Shown one piece after another: positions 16,461 through 25,626 of a DNA stretch of 64,000 bases. Numbering within the stretch: position 1 is the first letter of the stretch; each line of letters opens with the position of its first letter. The notes beneath the pieces were generated by a model that saw only the letters and a program-made list of their open reading frames with translations, searched no databases and had not been told where the DNA came from. The translations under genes were made by a program, and so were the position numbers. The DNA is from Pseudobdellovibrionaceae bacterium (GTDB taxonomy: Bacteria > Bdellovibrionota > Bdellovibrionia > Bdellovibrionales > UBA1609), in assembly GCA_023898385.1 (NCBI GenBank), contig CP060220.1:2480001-2544000 (forward strand), given 5' to 3'.

Positions 16461-19346
16461 CTATCGGCCACAAGCCAATAGCTTCATTTCAATTTGTTCT
16501 CTATCCAAAGCGTTAGGGTCGAGTACAAAATACTGTTCAAATGCTAAATTGGCACGGCTACAATCGCCTCGAACCAAGTAAACGGCACCTAGCTCCTTGT
16601 AAATTTCAGCATTCCCAGACTCTCTCGCCTTCGCCTGGTCCAACATCGAAGTGGCCGCATCGAGGTTACCGGAGAGTCTATAGCAACGCGCCACTTTCAC
16701 ATAAATTTCTGCACCCACCGGGCGCAATTTGATGGCCTGCTGATACTCCCTTGCACACAAGTTAAATTGCTTCAATTGAGTGTAGGCCTCTGCTGCCAGC
16801 AAATAGGGATCAGCCAGCTTGGGATTCAAGCGCCTTTCCAGCTGGGCATGTTCCAACGCTTCATTGGGTGAATTCATCAACAGGGCTGCGCGCCCCAAAT
16901 AATAATTCACCAGGGGGTAGCGGCTATTTAAACTTTTGACTCTCTGAAACTGAGTTCGAGCATCAAAGGGCTTATTGATACTCAAATACAGTTGCCCTAA
17001 ATAGAATAACGGCTCTACGTCTGCTGGGTCTTGCACGGCGGCTTTCAGATACGCATCTCTTGCGCTCTCAAAATGCTCTTGTGCTTGATATATTTTTGCC
17101 AATTCTAAGTAAGCCGCTTTAGGCTCGTCAGCCACCTGAATGAGTTTTTCTAAAACCAGACGAGCCTGATCAAATTGCATATCCTTACTGTACACTTTTG
17201 CCAAACCCAAACTGAATTCTGCCACCATAGGATAGGCTTGCACGAGTTTAGATAAGTAGCTAATGGCCGTGCCGATCCCCTGAATATCTCCGAGAGCCTG
17301 TGCATAGACCACTTGAGCTTCTCGATGACTTGGATCCAGCTCTATGGCTTGCGACGCATGAAAATACGCGTTCTCAAAAGCCTTCGGTTCTCGCCCCATC
17401 ATTCCATAGGCCCTAGCCAATATGACGTGTGTTTCCACATCGGTTTCATACAGCTTGATGGCTCGGGTCCCCCAATCAATGGCCCCCTTGGGATTGTTTC
17501 TGCGAAGCTCTACAAGTGCATAACCTCGATCGACTTCATAACTTCTTGGAGATATCCGTTTGGCTTTGCTTAAAACTTTCGCGGCCGCTTCAAAATTGTA
17601 TTGTTGGGCATAATAGTCTGCGAGTAAGACATAGGCGCTAATAAGTTTGGGGTCAGCTAAAGTCGCTTTATTCAACCAACTGATAGCATCTTTTGACAAC
17701 CCAAGCCTCCATAGGCTCTCTGCCGCCTTTTGCGCCGCCATTCCATTTTTGTTATTTAGTTCAAAGGCTGTTTTATACAGAGCTTGTGCAGATGAATATT
17801 CTCCGGCCAGAAGCAGCTGGTCCCCTTCAAATACCAGCTGCTGATCTTTGAGCTTCACATCGTCCACGCGACCACCTAATTGCTCTATGAGCGCCTTGCT
17901 TTCTTGATTGAGCGAGTTGAGACTATAAGATTTTTTAGCCAACTCTAGCCCTCGACTGCCATCATTTTCATAAACAGCTATTTCAGCTAGAATTTGATAG
18001 GCCAAGGAAAGTGACTTGTTCGGCGCCCCGCGGTCCACTTTCAATGCCTCCTTTAAAAGCTCCTTCGCCTTTTCAGGATGATTAAAATGTTTGAATTCGA
18101 TAGCCCCGAGGTGGATTTTTGACATCACATGCCCTGGATTCGAATCTAATATTTGTCGAAATCGGGTGGCCGCCCGCTCTTGTTGATTTTGTTTTTCATA
18201 CATTTCTGCTTCTAGCACGTAGGCTCTCAGCCATTCTCGCCAAAGCTGCTGGGCCGAAATGGCATATCTAGCGGCCGATGCATATTCACGTTGAACGTCT
18301 AATATCCGAGCGCGAAGGTAATAGAAATAAGTCGGCGGATTTTCTGATCCGGCAAAAGAGTCTAAGACAAGATTTGATAATGTCTGGGCCTCAAGAATCT
18401 GGCCACGCACTAAGGCCTGCACCACTCGACAAGCGGCATGGTTGAGTCCTCCGGCATCGGCCTGCCCTGCCAAGCGCACTAAACGACCAACCACTTTTAT
18501 ATCTGCTTGATCTTGATAGGCAAACGGCCAAAGCTCCAAGTGGGTCATACACAATAAAGCCATCGCTGCTGACTGGCGCATGTCACCCTCAATAGCCTGC
18601 ACCAAAAAACTCTGCGCCTGAAGATAACCACTGCGCGTATCTGCCGTGTAGGCTTGGCTCGCCCTCACCATGAGTGTGGCCACTTCGTTTTGGTTCATAG
18701 CTGGCTGGCCCTCACGGGGCGCCATAAGGCGAGTGCGTTGACCTGAATCTGATCCAGACAATAAAAGATACGCTAATGCTAAACAAACGGCGACAGCACT
18801 AACGACTATGGGCAAAATAGCCCGTTTTGCCTTCTTTGTTCGAACAATGTCATCCACCTTGCCCAGTTCAAAAACATCGTCGTCATCGAAGTCATCGTCT
18901 GATTCATCGCTTTCTTCCGCATCGCCGACATCATTAGACTTTACTGAATCAGAGGGGCCTTCGGTTTTATCTTTGGCAGAAGTTACTTTTTTCGCCGTAC
19001 CTCGTCGACGTTGTCTTACCTTTGGCTCTGATGACTCAGCCATTTCCGGCGGGGGCTCTTCGACAGCCGCATCGGGTTCAACATCTTCATTGACTCCTGA
19101 TGCTGTTTTCTCCAGGTTCTCAAAGCCTACCTGCGCGCCATCGCTGGCCAAAAACTCCAATAGCTTATCGTAGAAAACAGGATCTTGAGATATGGGGACC
19201 CATCGGCCACCTGGGTAAAGACTGATAGTCTCTTCACCTGAAAAATCTCCGCGGCTGATGGCTGATAGCACTTCGGATGTGGAATATGGTCCTTTGATTC
19301 TTCCATCATAAAGTTTGATCAGCCATTTCTTCGTGCCCTTGCCCAT
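16461..19346 (-). CDS. Large membrane-anchored TPR protein with N-terminal GYF-like domain
   Basis: 961 residues. Residues 5-60 resemble a GYF_2/DUF4339 domain (KLYDGRIKGPYSTSEVLSAI then GGRWVPIS). Residues 85-165 are a charged linker with an Asp/Glu run. One transmembrane helix lies near residues 180-197 (LPIVVSAVAVCLALAYLLL). Everything after it is a long array of tetratricopeptide-like helical pairs (repeated A..Y..G / A...Y..A patterns) likely in the periplasm. It probably serves as a scaffold. The topology, with a small cytosolic binding domain and a periplasmic superhelix, is inferred. Confidence 0.85.
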   Translation of the reverse strand: MGKGTKKWLIKLYDGRIKGPYSTSEVLSAISRGDFSGEETISLYPGGRWVPISQDPVFYDKLLEFLASDGAQVGFENLEKTASGVNEDVEPDAAVEEPPPEMAESSEPKVRQRRRGTAKKVTSAKDKTEGPSDSVKSNDVGDAEESDESDDDFDDDDVFELGKVDDIVRTKKAKRAILPIVVSAVAVCLALAYLLLSGSDSGQRTRLMAPREGQPAMNQNEVATLMVRASQAYTADTRSGYLQAQSFLVQAIEGDMRQSAAMALLCMTHLELWPFAYQDQADIKVVGRLVRLAGQADAGGLNHAACRVVQALVRGQILEAQTLSNLVLDSFAGSENPPTYFYYLRARILDVQREYASAARYAISAQQLWREWLRAYVLEAEMYEKQNQQERAATRFRQILDSNPGHVMSKIHLGAIEFKHFNHPEKAKELLKEALKVDRGAPNKSLSLAYQILAEIAVYENDGSRGLELAKKSYSLNSLNQESKALIEQLGGRVDDVKLKDQQLVFEGDQLLLAGEYSSAQALYKTAFELNNKNGMAAQKAAESLWRLGLSKDAISWLNKATLADPKLISAYVLLADYYAQQYNFEAAAKVLSKAKRISPRSYEVDRGYALVELRRNNPKGAIDWGTRAIKLYETDVETHVILARAYGMMGREPKAFENAYFHASQAIELDPSHREAQVVYAQALGDIQGIGTAISYLSKLVQAYPMVAEFSLGLAKVYSKDMQFDQARLVLEKLIQVADEPKAAYLELAKIYQAQEHFESARDAYLKAAVQDPADVEPLFYLGQLYLSINKPFDARTQFQRVKSLNSRYPLVNYYLGRAALLMNSPNEALEHAQLERRLNPKLADPYLLAAEAYTQLKQFNLCAREYQQAIKLRPVGAEIYVKVARCYRLSGNLDAATSMLDQAKARESGNAEIYKELGAVYLVRGDCSRANLAFEQYFVLDPNALDREQIEMKLLACGR

Positions 19347-19567
19347 TTAGATATCCTATCTGAAGCACGATCCAAGCCCAAACTAATTGGCTTTGAGGCC
19401 AGAAGGTACCACATTGGCGCCAGTCTCGTTTTTGGATCTTCCGCTAACTCACTAACTTTATTGTATTTTTCTCAAGCTTACCAGGGCCCAGTTCCAATCT
19501 GGGTCCATCTTTGTCTGATGCCGCCTTGCAAAATCCCCTGTATTATCAATAGGTTGCAGTAGGCTCT
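19347..19567. other. Intergenic region
   Basis: About 220 bases between the divergent TPR protein gene and the small exported peptide. It contains the promoter region of the TPR gene on the minus strand. A short imperfect inverted pair (CCCAGTTCCAATCTGGG at 19490-19506) is visible, and nothing else is recognised. Confidence 0.4.
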
Positions 19568-19583
19568 TGGCATTGGATTTGCT
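19568..19583 (+). promoter_or_regulatory. Candidate sigma-54 (-24/-12) promoter
   Basis: TGGCAT-N5-TTGCT matches the consensus TGGCAC-N5-TTGCA at all but two positions, with exactly ten bases between GG and GC. The predicted start point, about 12 bases later, leaves a short leader to the GAGGA ribosome site at 19604 and the GTG at 19613. This is a motif match only. Confidence 0.5.
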
Positions 19584-19612
19584 CTAGGGTCTAGGCAACA
19601 ATTGAGGAATTC

Positions 19613-19744
19613 GTGAAACGACTTGTGATAGCTGTTTACATTCTCGCAGTACTACTTTTTGCCGGCTTTGTTCGCGCAGAATCTAGTAACACCCAGTCCC
19701 CCCTGGAAGGTGAGAATTTCCTCGATTGTGATTCCCCTAGATGA
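19613..19744 (+). CDS. 43-residue exported peptide
   Basis: A short frame starting GTG with GAGGA five bases upstream. The N-terminus is a textbook signal peptide: basic MKRL, a hydrophobic stretch (VIAVYILAVLLFAGF), then VRAES, where cleavage is expected after Ala22. The remaining 20 or so residues (SNTQSPLEGENFLDCDSPR) are acidic with one Cys. The gene sits between a sigma-54-like promoter and a strong terminator, which supports it being real. No family is recognised. Confidence 0.55.
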   Translation: MKRLVIAVYILAVLLFAGFVRAESSNTQSPLEGENFLDCDSPR

Positions 19745-19745
19745 C

Positions 19746-19807
19746 CGGTTGGTCCCCTAAACACTGGCGCTAATGGCCCCTAACCTTGGCGACAGTGACT
19801 CCAACCG
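19746..19807 (+). ncRNA. Nested stem region in the 3' part of the small transcript
   Basis: Directly behind the peptide stop, CGGTTGG (19746-19752) pairs with CCAACCG (19801-19807), and inside it CACTGGCGC (19762-19770) pairs with GCGACAGTG (19789-19797) with one mismatch. The nested stems, placed just before a terminator, suggest a structured 3' untranslated region or a dual-function small RNA. No Rfam class is recognised. Confidence 0.4.
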
Positions 19808-19817
19808 AAATTTAAGA

Positions 19818-19852
19818 AGCCCTAATCTCCCCCCAGATTAGGGCTTTTTTTT
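19818..19852 (+). terminator. Strong rho-independent terminator
   Basis: Perfect 11-bp stem AGCCCTAATCT/AGATTAGGGCT with a six-C loop, followed by eight T. It ends the small transcript starting near 19594. Confidence 0.92.
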
Positions 19853-20081
19853 GCCCTGATATCTGGGTGGAGTTTTGAAACAAGGTAGCTGGATTGAAAA
19901 ATTTGCCACCATGAAATTTTTATAGTCTTAGTTTGGATTTTGCCTCGATTTTCCGTTCAATTTTGCCTCATTCCCCCTGTAATCCCTGCACTTAGAGGCA
20001 TATTCCTTGCTTATTTGTGGAGCAATATGGTTAATTGAAGGGCCTCTGGGGTTATCAAATATTTAATAAAAAGGAGTACTT

Positions 20082-20609
20082 ATGAAATCTGCGTTGATTC
20101 TCTTTGGATTGTTGTCTTCGCTCCTTACTCTTTCTTTAGGGTCGGTTGCTCATGCGACTGTGATTGATTTAGAACGTGCCGCTCAGATTGAAGTGACATA
20201 CGAGTCAATGGTAGACACAGTACATATTACTAATAGCGATGTAATAGTTCGCTACTCAGAAGATCTTAGTGAGTGTGAACTTGTGATCGCTGATGGGCAT
20301 CTGCCATGTCAATTGAGTGCAATCAATAGCCGATTTGTAAGATTGGATTGGCAGCCTCGACAACTGGTTGATGTGTTGGCTACTGAAAATATCATTCGCG
20401 TAAATAGCGACATCTTGGAAAAAATTCTGGTTCAGGAAGAAAAGAACCGAGTAATTCCTTCGTTCTTCTACACTTCATCCCACAGCACCTATGACACACA
20501 AACGGGACGCAATAAATTGCGAATGCTTAATAACTTAGCATTTGAAGATTTCCGACCTGACGAACTTAAAATTGAGTTTCGATTTTCTGAACAAGCTCGG
20601 GTGCACTAG
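20082..20609 (+). CDS. Secreted protein of unknown function
   Basis: A 175-residue protein with an AAGGAG site before the ATG and a signal peptide (LILFGLLSSLLTLSLGSVAHA, cleavage after HA). The mature chain is mixed strand-like, acidic at first, with two Cys (SECELV and LPCQLS) that could form a disulfide. No domain is recognised. It converges on murA. The 229 bases between the terminator at 19852 and this gene hold only its promoter region. Confidence 0.7.
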   Translation: MKSALILFGLLSSLLTLSLGSVAHATVIDLERAAQIEVTYESMVDTVHITNSDVIVRYSEDLSECELVIADGHLPCQLSAINSRFVRLDWQPRQLVDVLATENIIRVNSDILEKILVQEEKNRVIPSFFYTSSHSTYDTQTGRNKLRMLNNLAFEDFRPDELKIEFRFSEQARVH

Positions 20610-20632
20610 TCATTAGGATCACCTAAATAAAT

Positions 20633-21892
20633 CTAGTCACCCTTAACTCGCTTTACCACTCCACCAAGGGCTGTGAGTTTTTGCTCAAGAGCCTCATATC
20701 CACGATCTAAATGATAAATTCGGTTTACTTGTGTTTGACCCTCAGCCACTAATCCTGCCAACACTAAGCAGGCACTGGCACGCAAATCCGTGGCCATGAC
20801 CGGGGCTCCTTTGAGCCCACCTCGTCGACCTCGAACTACGGCCACACGACTTTTTGGGTTGATGTCTGCATTAAGTCTCACCAACTCTTGAACATGCATA
20901 AATCTATTTTCAAACACAGTTTCTGTAATCACACTGGTGCCTTCAGCCTGAGTCATCAACGCCATAAATTGGGCCTGCAAGTCGGTGGGGAATCCCGGAT
21001 GAGGTGCTGTTGTCACATCCACACCCCGCCATTGGTTGCACCGATGGACAGTCACTGCGTTACCCTGTACCGAAATTTTAAAACCACTTTCACGAAGCTT
21101 TTCAGTCAACGCATGAAAGTGATCTGGCTCACATTCAGTCACTGTCACTTCGCCGCCTGTAATTGCACCAGCAATTAACAATGTGCCCGCCTCAATTCGA
21201 TCGGCCACAATGGGATGTTCAGCCGGAGTTAGCCTTTCAACACCATCAATGGTTATAATACTTGAGCCGGCACCGGAAATTTTTGCGCCCATCTTGTTCA
21301 AGTAATTAGCTAAGTCTACTACCTCTGGCTCTTTGGCCGCGTTTTCAACGATGGTTCTTCCCTCAGCTAGACTTGCTGCCATGAGTAGGTTTTCAGTGCC
21401 TCCCACCGTGGCGGCATCAAACAACAAAGTGTTTCCAACAAGTCTTTTGCAACTACCATAGACATACCCTTGAGCCATTTCAATCTCTGCACCGAGGGCT
21501 TTCATTGCTTCTAAATGGAGATTAATCGGTCGTGTACCAATGGCACAACCACCGGGCAAACTGACCTTGGCGCGGCCATGCCTAGCTAGCAAAGGCCCGA
21601 GACACAAAATGCTTGCACGCATTTTTCTTACGATATCGTAATGGGCCTCATAGCTTGTTAGAGGGGAAACTTTAATTTTAACAGTGTGACCATCTCGATG
21701 AGTCTCGCAGCCAAGCAGCTCCAGTAACTGACAGGTTGAATCAATGTCCTTTAGGCGTGGCACATTGTGAAAAACGTGCTCACCATCAGCCAACAGCGAG
21801 GAAAACAATATGGGGAGTGCTGCATTCTTAGAACCACTAGTGGCGATCTCTCCATTTAATACATGGCCGCCCTCAACAAGCATTGCATCCAT
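20633..21892 (-). CDS. murA: UDP-N-acetylglucosamine 1-carboxyvinyltransferase
   Basis: First committed step of peptidoglycan precursor synthesis: transfer of enolpyruvate from PEP to UDP-GlcNAc, in the cytosol. The 419 residues are full length. The loop LPGGCAIGTRPINLH places the catalytic Cys (fosfomycin target) at residue 116. The start GSKNAALP motif and the late TDLRASACLVLAGL are also typical. It is the last gene of the run rho, prfA, prmC, murA read leftward, 20 bases behind prmC. Confidence 0.97.
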   Translation of the reverse strand: MDAMLVEGGHVLNGEIATSGSKNAALPILFSSLLADGEHVFHNVPRLKDIDSTCQLLELLGCETHRDGHTVKIKVSPLTSYEAHYDIVRKMRASILCLGPLLARHGRAKVSLPGGCAIGTRPINLHLEAMKALGAEIEMAQGYVYGSCKRLVGNTLLFDAATVGGTENLLMAASLAEGRTIVENAAKEPEVVDLANYLNKMGAKISGAGSSIITIDGVERLTPAEHPIVADRIEAGTLLIAGAITGGEVTVTECEPDHFHALTEKLRESGFKISVQGNAVTVHRCNQWRGVDVTTAPHPGFPTDLQAQFMALMTQAEGTSVITETVFENRFMHVQELVRLNADINPKSRVAVVRGRRGGLKGAPVMATDLRASACLVLAGLVAEGQTQVNRIYHLDRGYEALEQKLTALGGVVKRVKGD

Positions 21893-21912
21893 CAGTTGGG
21901 TCCTTTCTTTTC

Positions 21913-22788
21913 TTAGGCCCTTATTCCTATCACGAATCGATCTACGCCGGAATAATCTTGTTTCGCCTCAACATCAATAAACAATCCTGACTGGCTTAAA
22001 TAGTCAATGATTGGCCGAGCTTGGCCTTGGCCGACTTCCGTTCCCAGCCAGCCGCCAGACACCAACATCTTAGCTGCAATCATCGCCCATTTTTTTATCG
22101 CAGACATTCCACTATCCTCTGCAAAAAGGGCCATATGAGGCTCGTACTTTTTCACCATTGGATCCAGGTTTTCATCATTCGGGGCAATATATGGAGGGTT
22201 CATGACGACAATGTTTGCACAGTTCTTTTGTAGATTCTGATTATTGACGGCGTCGAGCAAAGTGACATCCGATTTAACAAATTGGACGCGGTGATCAAGC
22301 CCCATAACCTGACTATTCTCTTTGGCCACTTGGATTGCTCCGTCAGAAAGATCAATCCCCACAAGTTGACTGCTCTCATGTTCGCTTACAATGCTTAGAC
22401 CAATACATCCACTTCCGCATCCAAAGTCGACCACATGGGTCTCGCCCTCAAGCCCTGCATGTTTAAGGTAGTCGAGTGCCAACTCCACAAGCAACTCTGT
22501 CTCTGGCCGCGGGATAAGCACATTTGTATTTACTTTGAACTTATGTTTGTAGAAATCACGATAGCCCAAGATATAGGCTACGGGCTCACCTTTTGAGCGC
22601 CGCTGCACCGCCGCCCGGCATTTTTGCAATTGCTCTTCATCCAAGGGATATTCTATCTGCATATATAGGTCGATGCGTTCCCACCCTAAAGCATTTGAGA
22701 TAAGAAGTTCAGCATCAAGTCGGGGTGTGCTCAAACCTAATTTTTTAAAATGTTCTGTTGTTCGACCCAGTACGTCCTTGATAATCAT
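21913..22788 (-). CDS. prmC: Release factor glutamine methyltransferase
   Basis: Methylates the Gln of the GGQ motif in release factors, using S-adenosylmethionine. The 291 residues contain the SAM-binding VVDFGCGSGCIGLSI and the hallmark catalytic NPPYIAP. The N-terminal part (LDAELLISNALG) binds the release factor. Its start overlaps the prfA stop by four bases, so the enzyme is translationally coupled to its substrate. Confidence 0.95.
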   Translation of the reverse strand: MIIKDVLGRTTEHFKKLGLSTPRLDAELLISNALGWERIDLYMQIEYPLDEEQLQKCRAAVQRRSKGEPVAYILGYRDFYKHKFKVNTNVLIPRPETELLVELALDYLKHAGLEGETHVVDFGCGSGCIGLSIVSEHESSQLVGIDLSDGAIQVAKENSQVMGLDHRVQFVKSDVTLLDAVNNQNLQKNCANIVVMNPPYIAPNDENLDPMVKKYEPHMALFAEDSGMSAIKKWAMIAAKMLVSGGWLGTEVGQGQARPIIDYLSQSGLFIDVEAKQDYSGVDRFVIGIRA

Positions 22789-23855
22789 GGCTGAGACTGC
22801 TTCAACGCCTCGGCTTGATAGTGTGTCACGAGTGGGTCTACCACCAAACCAAAATGACCACCCATAAGGTCATCTAACTGGTGAATAGTGAGGCCAATTC
22901 TGTGGTCGGTCATGCGAGATTGAGGAAAGTTATAAGTTCTAATTCTCTCCGATCGATCGCCTGTTCCTATTTGCGCCAATCGGGCATCTGATGCCTCCTT
23001 GCGCGCTCTCTCCTCCTCAACAGCCATGAGTCGAGAATACAATACCTTTAAAGCTTGCTGCTTGTTGCTCAGTTGCGACTTACCGTCTTGGCAAGTTACC
23101 ACGGTACCCGTTGGAATGTGGGTCACCCGCACAGCCGAGTCAGTGGTGTTGACTGATTGACCACCGTGTCCGCTTGACCGATAAACATCGATTCTTAAAT
23201 CTTTTTGGTCGATCTTGATGTCCACTTCCTCAGCCTCGGGAAGCACTGCAACCGTCACAGTGGACGTGTGAATACGCCCCTGGGACTCTGTCTTTGGAAC
23301 CCTTTGCACTCGATGAACACCACTTTCGTACTTTAAAAGACTATAAACCTTGTCTCCAGTGATGCTGGCTACGACTTCCTTGAAGCCACCTACATTGCCG
23401 GGTGAAGTGGACAACAACTGAACCCGCCAGCCTTTTGCTGAAGCAAAAAGCGAATACGCTCTGAAGAGCTCTTCAGCAAACAAGCTGGCTTCATCGCCGC
23501 CGGCGCCAGCTCGAATCTCTAAAATCACATTTTTGTCATCGTTAGGGTCTTTGGGTATAAGGGCCAACCTCAGGTCTTGTTGGATGTTCTCCAGGTCGGA
23601 CTCCAATGCCAACACTTCTTCTTTGGCCAGTTCTTTTAATTCTGGATCGCTTTCTGAATGTAACAGATCACGACTGCCCTCAAGGTCTGATTGGGTTTTT
23701 TTAAACTGTCGGTACTTGGAAACCACAGACTCCAAGTCAGACAATTCTTTCATCAAACTTCGGTACTTTTTCTGATCATCGGCAAGGCCAGGCTCCTGCA
23801 ACTGTTGATTGATCTGTTCGTAGCGATTTTCGACTTCATCTAATTTTTTAAACAT
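22785..23855 (-). CDS. prfA: Peptide chain release factor 1
   Basis: Recognises UAA and UAG stop codons. The 356 residues carry the codon-reading tripeptide PKT (RVPKTESQGRIHTS; PxT class of RF1) and the catalytic GGQ in SSGHGGQSVNTTDSAVR near residue 230. The N-terminal third is helical with coiled-coil character. The gene begins the prfA-prmC-murA block. rpmE, often found between rho and prfA, is absent here. Confidence 0.97.
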   Translation of the reverse strand: MFKKLDEVENRYEQINQQLQEPGLADDQKKYRSLMKELSDLESVVSKYRQFKKTQSDLEGSRDLLHSESDPELKELAKEEVLALESDLENIQQDLRLALIPKDPNDDKNVILEIRAGAGGDEASLFAEELFRAYSLFASAKGWRVQLLSTSPGNVGGFKEVVASITGDKVYSLLKYESGVHRVQRVPKTESQGRIHTSTVTVAVLPEAEEVDIKIDQKDLRIDVYRSSGHGGQSVNTTDSAVRVTHIPTGTVVTCQDGKSQLSNKQQALKVLYSRLMAVEEERARKEASDARLAQIGTGDRSERIRTYNFPQSRMTDHRIGLTIHQLDDLMGGHFGLVVDPLVTHYQAEALKQSQP

Positions 23856-23973
23856 GGTACCCGCAAAAAAATATCTAAACTGTTTATTTTCAGCTTTACT
23901 CCAAAAAACGTGTGTAATATAAACAAAGCTCTGTGTAAAAATTGATTAAATCAAAGGCCGGCATCGGTCCGAT

Positions 23974-23993
23974 TTATCCACATCTAATCCACA
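23974..23993 (+). promoter_or_regulatory. Two adjacent DnaA-box-like sequences
   Basis: TTATCCACA (23974-23982), identical to the E. coli consensus box, is followed two bases later by TAATCCACA (23985-23993) in the gap between rho and prfA. They may be a DnaA binding site that controls prfA, or chance. The rest of the 223-base gap shows nothing else, in particular no rpmE. Confidence 0.35.
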
Positions 23994-24078
23994 GTCTTAT
24001 AACGCCCCGCATTGTTTGCTCTGGGCGCCGTTGTCACTTTGCTTTGACACGCAATTTCTTCATGATTTCAATGGGTTA

Positions 24079-25626
24079 CTAGCTTGACATGCCCTTAAGA
24101 AAATCTGCGTTGGTCTTAGCATCCTTAATCTTATCCAGCAAAAACTCCATACTATCCACAACGTTCATTGGGGATAATACTTTGCGTAATATCCAAAGTC
24201 GATTGAGATCGCCTTTGTCCATCAGCAAATCTTCTTTTCGAGTTCCTGATTTATTAATGTCCATACAAGGAAAGATTCTTTTTTCCATGAGTTTTCGGTC
24301 AAGATGAATCTCTGAGTTACCCGTACCTTTAAACTCTTCGAAAATCACTTCATCCATACGAGATCCAGTATCAACGAGAGCCGTGGCAATGATCGTTAGG
24401 CTTCCGCCTTCTTCAATGTTTCTGGCTGCTCCGAAAAATCGTTTTGGTTTATGAAGTGCATTTGAATCCACACCACCAGAAAGAATTTTACCTGAAGTGG
24501 GTACCACCGTATTGTAAGCTCGCGCTAATCGAGTAATAGAATCTAACAGAATCACCACATCGTGCTTATGCTCCACAAGGCGTTTTGCTTTTTCAATGAC
24601 CATCTCAGCCACCTGAACGTGACGAGTGGGTGGCTCATCAAATGTAGAGCTCACCACTTCACCATTTACGTTTCGAGCCATATCCGTCACTTCTTCCGGA
24701 CGCTCATCAATAAGTAAAACAATTAACTTCACTTCTGGATGGTTTGTTGAAATGGCCTTTGCAATGTTTTGCATTAAAACGGTTTTACCCGTTCTTGGCG
24801 GAGCGACGATGAGAGCCCGTTGCCCCTTACCCAATGGGGCCATTAAATCCACCACCCGAGTGGTGTATTCACCCGGGCTGTATTCCAGCTTTAGCTTTTC
24901 TTGCGGATACAGGGGTGTGAGGTTATCAAACAAGATTTTGTTTTTGCCCTTATCAGAAGGCTCTAGGTTCAGGGTATCTACTTTTAGCAGAGCGAAATAG
25001 CGTTCGCCCTCTTTGGGCGGACGCACTGTTCCGCTGACCGTGTCACCAGTACGTAGGCCAAATCGACGAATCTGGGAGGGACTGACATAAATGTCATCAG
25101 GTCCTGGCAAATAGTTGTAATCGGGAGATCGAAGAAATCCGTAACCATCAGGCCGAATTTCCAATACCCCATTTCCAAAAATATCGAGACCCAATTGAGC
25201 CGCTCTTTTTAGAATCTCAAAAACCATATCTTGCCGCCGCAAACCAGCAGCATTCTCGATCTTAAGCTTTTCGGCCAAGTCAGTTAACTCTTGGATATTT
25301 TTGGTTTTTAGATCTTTTGAGTTGAGGTCGTTTTTTTCTTCATCAGTGAGGTGAATGTCACTTAAATCTACTGGTGGTGCGGCCTCGACCACCTCTTCTT
25401 CTTCCATATCAAAGTTTTGATTATTGTTACGGGGACCACCGTTACCACGCCGATTTCTGTTTTTATTGTCTCCGTTTCGACCCCGGTGCCGCCGATTGCG
25501 GTTACTGCCCCGGCTCTCTTGATCGCCAGATTCACCTTTGGCCCTACGTGGACGATTTCTTTCCTTTGATTCACCGGTTTCGGCAGGTTCTTTTGCTTCG
25601 ACTTCTGATTCCATATTCTCAGACAT
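24079..25626 (-). CDS. rho: Transcription termination factor Rho with extended N-terminus
   Basis: Hexameric RNA-dependent ATPase that ends transcription. 515 residues, longer than the E. coli protein (419), because residues 1-85 form an insertion-like tail rich in Arg, Gly, Asn and Glu (for example NRNRRHRGRNGDNKNRNRRG). The Rho N domain follows (LKTKNIQELTDLAEKLKIE), then the cold-shock-like RNA-binding fold (GYGFLRSPDYNYLPGPDDIY), Walker A VAPPRTGKT near residue 276, and the Q/R-loop region TVVPTSGKILSGGVD. It is divergent from the PilZ gene. Confidence 0.97.
   Translation of the reverse strand: MSENMESEVEAKEPAETGESKERNRPRRAKGESGDQESRGSNRNRRHRGRNGDNKNRNRRGNGGPRNNNQNFDMEEEEVVEAAPPVDLSDIHLTDEEKNDLNSKDLKTKNIQELTDLAEKLKIENAAGLRRQDMVFEILKRAAQLGLDIFGNGVLEIRPDGYGFLRSPDYNYLPGPDDIYVSPSQIRRFGLRTGDTVSGTVRPPKEGERYFALLKVDTLNLEPSDKGKNKILFDNLTPLYPQEKLKLEYSPGEYTTRVVDLMAPLGKGQRALIVAPPRTGKTVLMQNIAKAISTNHPEVKLIVLLIDERPEEVTDMARNVNGEVVSSTFDEPPTRHVQVAEMVIEKAKRLVEHKHDVVILLDSITRLARAYNTVVPTSGKILSGGVDSNALHKPKRFFGAARNIEEGGSLTIIATALVDTGSRMDEVIFEEFKGTGNSEIHLDRKLMEKRIFPCMDINKSGTRKEDLLMDKGDLNRLWILRKVLSPMNVVDSMEFLLDKIKDAKTNADFLKGMSS

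Noticed and set aside
23856..24078. Possible rpmE (L31) between rho and prfA
   Set aside because: No frame with L31 features is present on either strand in this gap.
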